Assembly (NCBI RefSeq): GCF_028288225.1
Contig: NZ_JAQBOC010000057.1
Span: forward strand, 1 to 64,000
Length of the DNA stretch: 64,000 bases
DNA from: Mucilaginibacter sp.
GTDB lineage: Bacteria > Bacteroidota > Bacteroidia > Sphingobacteriales > Sphingobacteriaceae
Direction of reading: 5' to 3'
The position numbers and the translations under genes were made by a program. Below, in pieces: positions 33,877 through 40,991 of the stretch (positions within the stretch are counted from its first letter, which is position 1; the number at the start of each line of letters is the position of its first letter). A model generated the notes under the pieces. It was given only the letters and a program-made list of their open reading frames with translations, was not told where the DNA came from and did no database searches.

Positions 33877-34995
33877 ATGAAATACACCCTGCAACCCTAC
33901 AGCGGCATGTGGAGCCGCTACACCTGTCCGCAATGCCACCGGCACAAAGTATTTACCCGTTATATTGATACGGAAACCCTCCAACCCATTGCCGACCATG
34001 TAGGCCGGTGCAGTCGCGAGAACAATTGCGGCTATCATGTTAAACCGTCGGACCATTTTGGGTCGATGAAAAATAACGGCTATGATTTTAGCAAGGATGC
34101 TGATCTGTGGCTGGGGAGGAAGGAGAAGAAGTCCATAGTCGATAGTCCATGGTCCATGGATGGGAAAGTGCAATCAACCAACGATAATGGACTTAATAAT
34201 AATCCTTATCTGATAGGTAATATCATTAAAAATAATAACCTGCTAAACCGCAACCCTAACCATGGACCATCGACCATGGACTATGGTCCTTCCCACATCC
34301 ACCCCGACACCGTAAACACAACCCTTGAGACTATAGACTATAATGATAATAACTTTGTACAATATTTAATAACCTTATTTGGGCTTGATGTGGCACATGA
34401 TCTTGTAGCCAGTTACCGCATAGGCAACAGCAGCCATTGGCCGGGAGCTACCATTTTTTGGCAGATAGATATAACCGGCAAAGTCCGCACCGGCAAAATC
34501 ATGCTGTACAACCGCCAAACCGGCAAGCGGGTGAAGGAGCCTTTTAATCATATTACCTGGGTGCATTCTTTGCTGCGCAAGTCCGATAGCTTAGTCCATG
34601 GACCATCGACCATGGACCATGGACCAAACGACTTCCACCTCCAACAATGCCTCTTTGGCGAACACCTGCTGGCTGAAAACCCGGAGGCCATAGTAGCAAT
34701 AGTGGAGAGCGAAAAAACCGCCATAATGGCCAGCGCCATGCTACCTGGCTTTGTGTGGCTTGCAGCCGGCAGTCTGAATAATTTGAATGAGCGCATCTGC
34801 AAAGTACTGCAATACCGCCAGGTGCTGCTCTTCCCCGATCTGCTGGCTTACGACAAATGGAAAGCAAAGGCCCAACAACTGCAACTGCAATTACCCGGCA
34901 CCACCTTTAAGGTTTTTGCAGCGTTGGAACAGTTTGCTAATGATGATGAAAAAAAGAAAGGGTTGGATTTAGGTGATTTGGTGGGGAGGGGGTGA
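33877..34995 (+). CDS. DUF6371-type zinc-finger/Toprim protein (primase-like)
   Basis: 372 residues. The N-terminal zinc-binding region has YTCPQC and later CSRENNCGYHV (about 15-52), as in DnaG/CHC2-type primases. The C-terminal Toprim-like region contains LLAENPEAIVAIVESEKTAIMASAML with the conserved Glu, then WLAAGSLNNL. Such proteins pair with RepA-like ATPases on Bacteroidota mobile elements; a priming function is inference. Three short stretches are encoded by the ccatggacc repeat: residues near 86-96 (VDSPWSMD), near 129-138 (HGPSTMDYGP) and near 239-250 (VHGPSTMDHGP). All keep the frame. Confidence 0.75.
   Translation: MKYTLQPYSGMWSRYTCPQCHRHKVFTRYIDTETLQPIADHVGRCSRENNCGYHVKPSDHFGSMKNNGYDFSKDADLWLGRKEKKSIVDSPWSMDGKVQSTNDNGLNNNPYLIGNIIKNNNLLNRNPNHGPSTMDYGPSHIHPDTVNTTLETIDYNDNNFVQYLITLFGLDVAHDLVASYRIGNSSHWPGATIFWQIDITGKVRTGKIMLYNRQTGKRVKEPFNHITWVHSLLRKSDSLVHGPSTMDHGPNDFHLQQCLFGEHLLAENPEAIVAIVESEKTAIMASAMLPGFVWLAAGSLNNLNERICKVLQYRQVLLFPDLLAYDKWKAKAQQLQLQLPGTTFKVFAALEQFANDDEKKKGLDLGDLVGRG
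34131..34160. repeat. Repeat family C, copy 1, inside the Toprim gene
   Basis: Palindromic words built on gtccatggtccatgg and catagtcgatagtcc, in frame within the coding sequence. Confidence 0.75.
34261..34289. repeat. Repeat family C, copy 2, inside the Toprim gene
   Basis: catggaccatcgaccatgg followed by actatggtcc, in frame; encodes HGPSTMDYGP. Confidence 0.75.
34592..34626. repeat. Repeat family C, copy 3, inside the Toprim gene
   Basis: tagtccatggaccatcgacc followed by atggaccatggacca, in frame; encodes VHGPSTMDHGP, nearly the same peptide as copy 2. Confidence 0.75.
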
Positions 34996-35043
34996 AAATA
35001 CAGCGATAGTCAAAATTTTCTTGCTATATATAATATCGCAAAG

Positions 35044-36345
35044 TTAAATTGATGAAGCTTTATATCTTTCTACCACGTCATTCAATTCAGTATTAGTAAT
35101 TTTTTGGAAGTCACTATCAAACATTTGATAATTCTTGTCATTTAAAAGGAAAAAAGCTCTTAATGCACCGAGCTTGTTTACTCTTCTATGCTTTTTAATA
35201 AATCCAAAAAAAACACCTAAATCTTCAAATGAATTTTCAAACATCTCGTTAATAATTTGTATATCATTGATTTCATTTAAATACAGTTCTTTAATGAAAT
35301 GATCTTTTACGAAAGCTTGTTCAAATGGAATGAGCCATTTGCTATTTAATAAATAGTTTTCTAGAGTATTTGAAGATAGAAGTCTAGTAGCTTTAATAGT
35401 CGCATTTGTGATTAGTGACTCTATGGATGTCTTTAAAAGTTGCTCAAATAATCTTTCCGCATTTAAAATGTAAATCAGCTGACCGGTATTTAAGTAGAAA
35501 TTCTCCACATAATGAATGATGGCCGAACCATCCTTTTTTAGCCAATCGCCTTTGGTCGTATCATAAGTTAAAAAAATAGCGTCTACCTTATTGAGTTTTG
35601 AATATTCCATAATTTCGTGAAAAATTATATAATCACCATACGGATCATCTTCCTTTTCTTTATTTTCACAAGCACCAGGAAATACTTTATGTGAATCTTT
35701 TTCTAACTCTCCCTTATCAAAATTATCGAACGATTGTTTATATTCCTCTTTAATAGTTTTGATTTGATCATCCGTTAATTTATCTAATAGTTTAACGCTA
35801 CTAAAAAGATTCAAAAAATCATCATCGAATGTCGTCTTCCTCTTTAACTCTTTCGTTTTTTCAATTTCCTTATTAATTTCTACCAATATCTCGTCCGCTG
35901 ACTCTTTTAACTTTGACAGGCTTTTTTCAATTTTTGGGTAGTCCCCCAGTACTATTTTATGCGAATCAATAAACCTATTCGTGCTATTAATTATTTCAGA
36001 AGTAAACGCATCAGGAATTTTGTTAGTGACATCCCTAAAGAATTTATTTATTAGATTTTCTCTATTCTTCACATATTCCCATTGAACTTGACTTGTTAAA
36101 ATTATTTCAGAGGCATGTTTTTCGAATAAGGCTTTCATTTCAGCTCGCGCCTTAAAAGAGATGCTATATAAACGAAGCAGGATATTTGCATCAAAAAAAA
36201 TAGGGAATTTTTTATTTAATTTACTGGCTAAAGGAAATCCTTCCTTATACTTATCTATAACTTCCTTATGGGTAGCAATAGTCTGTTTAAATCGCTGTTT
36301 GAAGAAACTTACTGCTTGGTCTTTATCGGCAGGCTCTTTTGGCAT
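35044..36345 (-). CDS. PIN-like domain protein (putative nuclease)
   Basis: A 433-residue protein. The N-terminal half matches the large 'PIN-like' group: IFFDANILLRLY (Asp52) starts the fold. It is followed by LTSQVQWEYVKNR, a long charged helical insertion (about 145-225, rich in Lys/Glu), then DDPYGDYIIFHEIMEYSK and AIFLTYDTTKGDW with the remaining acidic residues. The C-terminal half (280-433) is unrecognised. PIN folds are metal-dependent RNases. The gene is AT-rich compared with its neighbours, stands alone on the minus strand, and lies in the repeat-laden accessory block, suggesting transfer and possibly a defence or toxin role. Confidence 0.7.
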   Translation of the reverse strand: MPKEPADKDQAVSFFKQRFKQTIATHKEVIDKYKEGFPLASKLNKKFPIFFDANILLRLYSISFKARAEMKALFEKHASEIILTSQVQWEYVKNRENLINKFFRDVTNKIPDAFTSEIINSTNRFIDSHKIVLGDYPKIEKSLSKLKESADEILVEINKEIEKTKELKRKTTFDDDFLNLFSSVKLLDKLTDDQIKTIKEEYKQSFDNFDKGELEKDSHKVFPGACENKEKEDDPYGDYIIFHEIMEYSKLNKVDAIFLTYDTTKGDWLKKDGSAIIHYVENFYLNTGQLIYILNAERLFEQLLKTSIESLITNATIKATRLLSSNTLENYLLNSKWLIPFEQAFVKDHFIKELYLNEINDIQIINEMFENSFEDLGVFFGFIKKHRRVNKLGALRAFFLLNDKNYQMFDSDFQKITNTELNDVVERYKASSI

Positions 36346-36457
36346 ATGAAAAGGTTTGATGCAATATACAATTAATTCTGTATCATTTAAATTCCCTCAC
36401 TTTTCACTACTGACCTGGTGAACTGCAATGCCGATTGGGGAAAGATTGGTTACTTAA

Positions 36458-36512
36458 CTGTATTTCCTGTAACACTTGTAATCCCCCAATACAACATTTA
36501 CAAAAAATACAA
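36458..36512. repeat. Repeat E3: 55-bp imperfect palindrome
   Basis: ctgtatttcctgtaacactt to caaaaaatacaag, in the gap between the PIN-like and HigA genes. It stands without an adjacent D element. Confidence 0.8.
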
Positions 36513-36626
36513 GCCTTTATAAATTGGAGCAGCATTTTTAATAAATTTGATATTGATCTGCATTGAAGAGATCAGCAACCATTACTCTTAATGTTATAGC
36601 CCCAGAAGGGCTTTATTTAACCTTTT

Positions 36627-36923
36627 ATGAATAATAACGAAGTATTAGATCATAATGGTAACGAAATTGAAATAGAGGCATTTCATCCGGGCGAGTTTTT
36701 GCAGGAAGAAATTGAAGCAAGGGACATTCTAAAAAAGGATATAGCAAAGTCGCTTGACATACTGCCTCATCATTTGAGCGAGATCTTTGCAGGTAAAAGA
36801 AATATATCAGCCCGTTTGGCTGTTAAACTCGAAAAGATCTTAGGAATCAGTTCCCATTACTGGTTAGGCTTGCAGATGGAATATGATCTGTTTATAGCCA
36901 AACAATTAGAAGCCCAGGTTTAA
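36627..36923 (+). CDS. higA: HigA-family antitoxin, apparently orphan
   Basis: A 98-residue XRE-type helix-turn-helix protein with the VapI/HigA layout: FHPGEFLQEEIEARDILKKDIAKSLDILPHHLSEIFAGKRNISARLAVKLEKILG, then HYWLGLQMEYDLF. HigA normally represses its own operon and neutralises a HigB RNase encoded just upstream. Here the 280 bp upstream hold no toxin-sized ORF, only palindrome E3 and a small hairpin (agcccc-aga-agggct near 36598-36613). It has its own terminator. Confidence 0.85.
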   Translation: MNNNEVLDHNGNEIEIEAFHPGEFLQEEIEARDILKKDIAKSLDILPHHLSEIFAGKRNISARLAVKLEKILGISSHYWLGLQMEYDLFIAKQLEAQV

Positions 36924-36942
36924 ATCCGGGCTTTTCTTTTTT
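36911..36942 (+). terminator. Terminator of higA
   Basis: agccc(agg...tcc)gggct stem overlapping the higA stop codon, followed by ttttctttttt. Confidence 0.8.
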
Positions 36943-36966
36943 GTGCTTTTATGTACAGGGTGCCTG

Positions 36967-37021
36967 CTGTATTTCCTGTAACACTTGTAATACCCCAATA
37001 CAACATTTACAAAAAATACAG
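36967..37021. repeat. Repeat E4: 55-bp imperfect palindrome
   Basis: ctgtatttcctgtaacactt to acaaaaaatacag; left neighbour of D3. Confidence 0.85.
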
Positions 37022-37047
37022 ACATCTTCATAAAATGCTCTCCATCA

Positions 37048-37217
37048 CGTCATTGCGAGGAACGAAGCAACCTCTTCACAGGACGATCAATGAACCTTTA
37101 TACTGATGGTGACCTTGCAGCCGCTTTATTGGTAACCACAAAGCTTTTAACTCCCGTGCATAAATGGCGTAGAGATTGCTTCGAAGCAGGTTGCAAGCAA
37201 CCAGCCTCGCAATGACG
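37048..37217. repeat. Repeat D3: MITE-like element, 170 bp
   Basis: Starts cgtcattgcgaggaacgaag and ends cagcctcgcaatgacg. Same length as D1 and flanked on both sides by E palindromes. Confidence 0.85.
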
Positions 37218-37242
37218 ATGTGGGTGAGGATTGGTTGAACTG

Positions 37243-37297
37243 CTGTATTTCCTGTAACACCTGTAATCCCCCATTACAACATTTACAAAAAAAACAG
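37243..37297. repeat. Repeat E5: 55-bp imperfect palindrome
   Basis: ctgtatttcctgtaacacct to acaaaaaaaacag; right neighbour of D3. Preceded by gaggattggttgaactg as in E1 and E2. Confidence 0.85.
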
Positions 37298-37364
37298 ACA
37301 TCCATCCAAACAACAAAACTCTTACAACAACTACAACCACTACAACTTTTTACATCCGTTTAAC

Positions 37365-37460
37365 CAACCCAACCTTACAACATTTCAACTTTACAACCTT
37401 TCAACTTACAACAACCCAACCTTACAACATTTCAACTTTACAACCTTCCAACAAAAATTA
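37365..37460. repeat. Repeat family F, copy 1: 47-bp tandem repeat
   Basis: Two units with a 47-bp period, each containing caacccaaccttacaac, atttcaactttacaacctt. They end just upstream of the ABC ATPase start codon. The inverted relative of this sequence lies upstream of ispG at 43051-43094. Confidence 0.75.
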
Positions 37461-37479
37461 AACAACGTATCTTTACCCG

Positions 37480-38478
37480 ATGGCAGAGGCACCGTTTTTA
37501 CAGGCAATTTCAGTAAGCAAGATTTATCCCGGTGAGCAGGGTTCGGGGGTAAAAAAAATCAACTTAAAAATTACACCGGGGCAGATAACCGCTATAATTG
37601 GCGAAAGCGGCAGCGGGAAAAGCACTTTATTGCGCCTGCTTTATGGTTTGTTATCGCCTGATAATGGCGAGGTGCTTTTTAAGGGCGACAGGATCTGGGG
37701 GCCCGAAGAAAAGCTGATCCCGGGGCATGATGCCATGAAAATGGTTACCCAGCAAACTGACGACCTAAACATATTTGCCAAAGCATGGGATAACGTAGCC
37801 ATTATGCTGCCCAGCACCGATCTGAAAGCAAAGCAGCAGAAAACCGAACAAATGCTTACCCAGCTAAAAATGGCCCATCTTGCCGATAAAAAGGTGGCTG
37901 AGCTAAGCGGCGGCGAAAAACAGCGGATTGCCATTGCCAGGGCCCTGATAACCGATCCGCAGGTACTTTTGCTGGATGAACCCTTTAACCAGGTGGATAC
38001 TTCGTTTCGCGAGGGCTTACAGCGGGATATCAGGCGGATTGTTAAGGAGACTGGATTAACAGTGATCATCGTATCTCATGACCCTGCCGAAGTACTGTCA
38101 ATGGCCGATGAGCTGATCGTTTTGAAGGACGGCGGAATATTAGAATCAGGCAATCCAAAAGCGCTTTATCAAAATCCAAAATATTTATACACCGCACAGC
38201 TGCTTACCAATTGCACCGTGTTAACCAGCGCCGAGGCCCGCATTTGCGGACTGAAAACAAAATCAGACCATGTGGTTATTTATCCCGAGTGGGTGCATAC
38301 CGTTAAAACCTGGACCAGCAACAATTGGGAAGTAAAGCAGGTGCTGTTCAAAGGCTGCTATGAGGACCTGATAATGGAAAACAAAGGTGTGACCATCCGT
38401 GTGCTTAATGAGCAATTCGGTAAATACACCGAAGGCAACAGGCTTAATTTGAAGCTGAACAAGTGGCTGGAGTATTAG
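37480..38478 (+). CDS. ABC transporter ATP-binding protein
   Basis: A 332-residue ATPase with Walker A GESGSGKST (41-49), signature LSGGEKQRIAIARAL (142-156), Walker B VLLLDEPF (163-169) and the H-loop IVSHDPAEVLS. Residues beyond 240 form a C-terminal TOBE-like domain, as in import-type ATPases (MalK/PotA class). No permease or binding protein is adjacent, so it must act with partners encoded elsewhere. Its start codon follows the family F repeats directly. Confidence 0.9.
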   Translation: MAEAPFLQAISVSKIYPGEQGSGVKKINLKITPGQITAIIGESGSGKSTLLRLLYGLLSPDNGEVLFKGDRIWGPEEKLIPGHDAMKMVTQQTDDLNIFAKAWDNVAIMLPSTDLKAKQQKTEQMLTQLKMAHLADKKVAELSGGEKQRIAIARALITDPQVLLLDEPFNQVDTSFREGLQRDIRRIVKETGLTVIIVSHDPAEVLSMADELIVLKDGGILESGNPKALYQNPKYLYTAQLLTNCTVLTSAEARICGLKTKSDHVVIYPEWVHTVKTWTSNNWEVKQVLFKGCYEDLIMENKGVTIRVLNEQFGKYTEGNRLNLKLNKWLEY

Positions 38479-38645
38479 TGGATGTGCGGATTTCGGATGT
38501 GCAAATGTGCGGATGAAAAATTTAGGGGAACGGTTAAAAAATATGGACACATTTCCCATCATTCGCACATTTGCACATCATTCTCGCTCATCTGCATATC
38601 CGCACATCCGAAATCTGCACATCTGCACATCATTTTCGCTCAACT
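38479..38645. repeat. Repeat family G (gatgtgcggatttcgg type), inverted
   Basis: The left arm 38480-38516 contains gatgtgcggatttcggatgt. The right arms 38563-38632 contain gcacatttgcacatcatt and ccgcacatccgaaatctgca, so the region can fold into a long interrupted hairpin after the ABC ATPase stop. A frame of about 60 codons here is repeat shadow. Confidence 0.75.
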
Positions 38646-38749
38646 AGCTGATCGGCTACGTTCTTTGCCATGATATAACTATTTAATAGCCAAACCAATT
38701 AAGCACGATAAGAGTTTTAAAAATTGTAAATTGCTTAAAATATTATTTT

Positions 38750-39067
38750 ATGGGACGTATAGTAATAGTAGCCTACAAACCCAAACCAGGCAAGGCCGAA
38801 GCATTAAAGGAGCTTACCAAAACCCATGTACCACGCCTTAAAAAAGAAGGATTGGTAACAGACCGCAAAGCTGTAATTATGGAAACGGCTGATGGAACTA
38901 TTATCGAAGTTTTTGAATGGCTCTCGGCAGATGCTATTCAGCAGGCGCATTCAAACCCGGCAGTCCACCAAATGTGGGCAGAGTATGCTGAAGTTTGCGA
39001 TTATGTCCCGCTGAATAGTTTGAGTGAAACTGGTAACATGTTTGCTGATTTTACGCCGGTTGACTGA
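38750..39067 (+). CDS. Antibiotic-biosynthesis-monooxygenase-like (dimeric alpha/beta barrel) protein
   Basis: A 105-residue small protein of the dimeric ferredoxin-like barrel superfamily. It starts IVIVAYKPKPGKAEALKELTKTHVPRLKKEG, and the core strand GTIIEVFEWLSADAIQQAH leads into VHQMWAEYAEVCDYVPL. It has no signal peptide. Members are cofactor-free oxygenases or stress proteins, and this one has no assignable substrate. It is monocistronic with a strong terminator. Confidence 0.7.
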   Translation: MGRIVIVAYKPKPGKAEALKELTKTHVPRLKKEGLVTDRKAVIMETADGTIIEVFEWLSADAIQQAHSNPAVHQMWAEYAEVCDYVPLNSLSETGNMFADFTPVD

Positions 39068-39090
39068 AATGATATGAATCATCCTAACGC

Positions 39091-39127
39091 AAAAGAGGCA
39101 GACCCCGTTAAAAGTCTGCCCCTTTTT
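39091..39127 (+). terminator. Terminator of the monooxygenase-like gene
   Basis: aaaagaggcagac pairs with gtctgcccctttt around a short loop and is followed by a T-run. It may serve both strands, because a minus-strand gene ends at 39176. Confidence 0.85.
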
Positions 39128-39175
39128 ATTTGTCAATATAGCGAAGCCGGGAAACGGCTGTTGGTTTTGTATTAA

Positions 39176-39757
39176 TTATAAGCTGAACGCGTAAGCAACC
39201 CTTAAACCAATAAAGTTACTGGTGTTACCATTGGTATAAAAATCGCCGTTGCTTTCATACCTTACACCTGCATCAATGTAATTTTTACCGCCTACATTAA
39301 ACAGTACGCCTGCCTGCGGCGCATAAACAAATACGGCTGATTTGGATACCCCAAGGTCTGATTTATTGGCGATGAATGCGGCACCTGCCTCGCCTTGCAC
39401 GTAGATGTTTTTAACAAGAAAATACTTTAAACCAGCCTTAACAGGGATTAGCTGAATATCAGGCGCTGATGTGCTGTTATCAGCATAAATGTTATTGAAA
39501 CCGGCGTTTAAAGTAGCATATAACTGATCTTTAAGGATCGGGAAGTCTGCCTGTAATGAGCCGCCTAAGCTCCAGTTGTAATTGTTGTTTAATTTACCAA
39601 CAGGTAAGCCGGTTTCAACACCTGCACTTAGCCTGATGCCAGAACCATAAGTAGTAGTTGCCGGTGTTACCGGTGTGGTATCCTGTGCTTTAACAGTTAA
39701 CGAAAGAATAGATAATAATGAAAGTGCTATAACACTTAATTTTACGGAAGTTTTCAT
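39176..39757 (-). CDS. Outer membrane beta-barrel protein
   Basis: 193 residues with a signal peptide (ending near LTVKAQ, residue 24). A strand pattern of a small barrel follows: GIRLSAGVETGLPVG, NWSLGGSLQADFPIL, LYATLNAGFNNIY, IQLIPVKAGLKYFLV, IYVQGEAGAAFIA, FVYAPQAGVLFNVGG, YIDAGVRYE, FIGLRVAYAFSL. It is a typical Bacteroidota 'outer membrane protein beta-barrel' of unknown role. Confidence 0.8.
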   Translation of the reverse strand: MKTSVKLSVIALSLLSILSLTVKAQDTTPVTPATTTYGSGIRLSAGVETGLPVGKLNNNYNWSLGGSLQADFPILKDQLYATLNAGFNNIYADNSTSAPDIQLIPVKAGLKYFLVKNIYVQGEAGAAFIANKSDLGVSKSAVFVYAPQAGVLFNVGGKNYIDAGVRYESNGDFYTNGNTSNFIGLRVAYAFSL

Positions 39758-40053
39758 GATTTGTATTTGTTATAATATAAAATTGAATTTAAGGCGATCC
39801 TAAAAGATCATCTGTAAATGATTGTTAAGATTTGATAAGTTCCCCAGTAAATTTGAAGTAACCTGCTTTTTATGATGTCTAAGTCCGGCTTTTTCATGCT
39901 CGTTATTTTTAATTGACGGGCCAAAAGTACCGGGTATAGCAGGGCGCATCAATCTCAATAAATCGGTTTTAACAACCAATTTTTCCTAAAGGCGGTTTTT
40001 ACCGTCAGGCAATAGTCATAACAAGAATTTTTAAAAGATAAATGGGTGGGATT

Positions 40054-40971
40054 TTATTGCAGCAGCTTAAAATCTGAAGGGTTATTACCTGCAAAACGTT
40101 TAAAGAAACGGCTGAAATGCGAGCTATTGTCAAAGTTAAGCCGCTCGGCAACCTCTTTAATGCTAAGACCTGATGATGATAACAGGTACTGCGCCTCAAG
40201 GTACATGCGATTATGGATTATATGCAAGGCGTTTTGCCCGGTTTCACCCTTCACTATTTCAGTTAAATACTTAGCAGATATAAATAGCTCGTCGGCATAT
40301 TCCTGTACCGTTTTAAGGGTTAGAAATTGCTGTTCTACTAATTTTTTAAATTTGTAAACTAACTGGTATTGCTTGCTGAGGTGCCGGGTGGAATTCAGCA
40401 AACAGCTTTCGCAGGCACGGTTCATTTCATAAAGCAGGTCCGTTACCAGCAAGCGCAGGATCTGTAAATGAAAAGCGCCTTTTTCCCGGCTTTCGAAGCT
40501 TATTTTTTCATAGAGCGCTTTTAAGGAAGTAAATCCTTTTACTGAAAGGCCATAAATGGGCGGATAATCAGGGTTTACCTCTAACAGGTTATCCAGCACG
40601 TTTTCTTTTAAAAAATTGCCGGTCAAAAATTCCTTTTTAAACAGCACCTGGTATAAAACCAAATCATCAGAGGCATCTTCAAATGAAGTAATAAAATCCG
40701 GAGTAACCAGGTGAACAGAGTTTGGATAAACCTCAAATACAAAATGACCGATTGTTTTTTTACAGCTCCCGCTAAGGCATAAAATTACCGAGTAATAATC
40801 TGTTTTTACAGGCAAGCCATGTTTTAAACCTTTTACATTGCCTAATACAGCAAAATCATCCTGGCTCCATTCATCGCTAACAATTCCAAAATTAGTGTTG
40901 ACCATACCGGCAGCCGCCAGGTGCCATTTAACAGTTGATGGGATAGTTGAAACAGTAGTTTTGTTGCTCAT
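40054..40971 (-). CDS. AraC-family transcriptional regulator
   Basis: 305 residues. The N-terminal cupin-like sensing domain covers about 1-190. The C-terminal double helix-turn-helix covers about 205-300, with TLKTVQEYADELFISAKYLTEIVKGETGQNALHII and LSIKEVAERLNFDNSSHFSRFFKRFAGNNPSDF, the classic AraC signature. It starts 20 bp after ispG on the same strand, so it is probably co-transcribed with it. Its ligand and targets are unknown. Confidence 0.93.
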   Translation of the reverse strand: MSNKTTVSTIPSTVKWHLAAAGMVNTNFGIVSDEWSQDDFAVLGNVKGLKHGLPVKTDYYSVILCLSGSCKKTIGHFVFEVYPNSVHLVTPDFITSFEDASDDLVLYQVLFKKEFLTGNFLKENVLDNLLEVNPDYPPIYGLSVKGFTSLKALYEKISFESREKGAFHLQILRLLVTDLLYEMNRACESCLLNSTRHLSKQYQLVYKFKKLVEQQFLTLKTVQEYADELFISAKYLTEIVKGETGQNALHIIHNRMYLEAQYLLSSSGLSIKEVAERLNFDNSSHFSRFFKRFAGNNPSDFKLLQ

Positions 40972-40991
40972 ATAAGGCTATAAATCCGGGA

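Larger units (their letters stand above)
36924..37479. other. Gene-free gap filled by E4-D3-E5 and family F repeats
   Basis: 556 bp between higA and the ABC ATPase gene. In order it holds the higA terminator, E4 (36967-37021), D3 (37048-37217), E5 (37243-37297) and the tandem family F (37365-37460). Spacers between E and D copies are 26 and 25 bp, the same as in the array at 32.0-32.4 kb. Confidence 0.85.

Noticed and set aside
36524..36626. Possible HigB toxin fragment upstream of higA
   Set aside because: Short peptides in two frames look vaguely RelE/HigB-like, but none is long enough or similar enough to support a call.
32011..37297. CRISPR array
   Set aside because: The repeats are long palindromes and MITE-like elements with constant, repeated spacers. 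There are no unique spacers of equal length and no cas genes.
38482..38673. 63-residue plus-strand ORF
   Set aside because: Cys/His-rich only because it translates the family G repeat; no ribosome-binding or homologous features.
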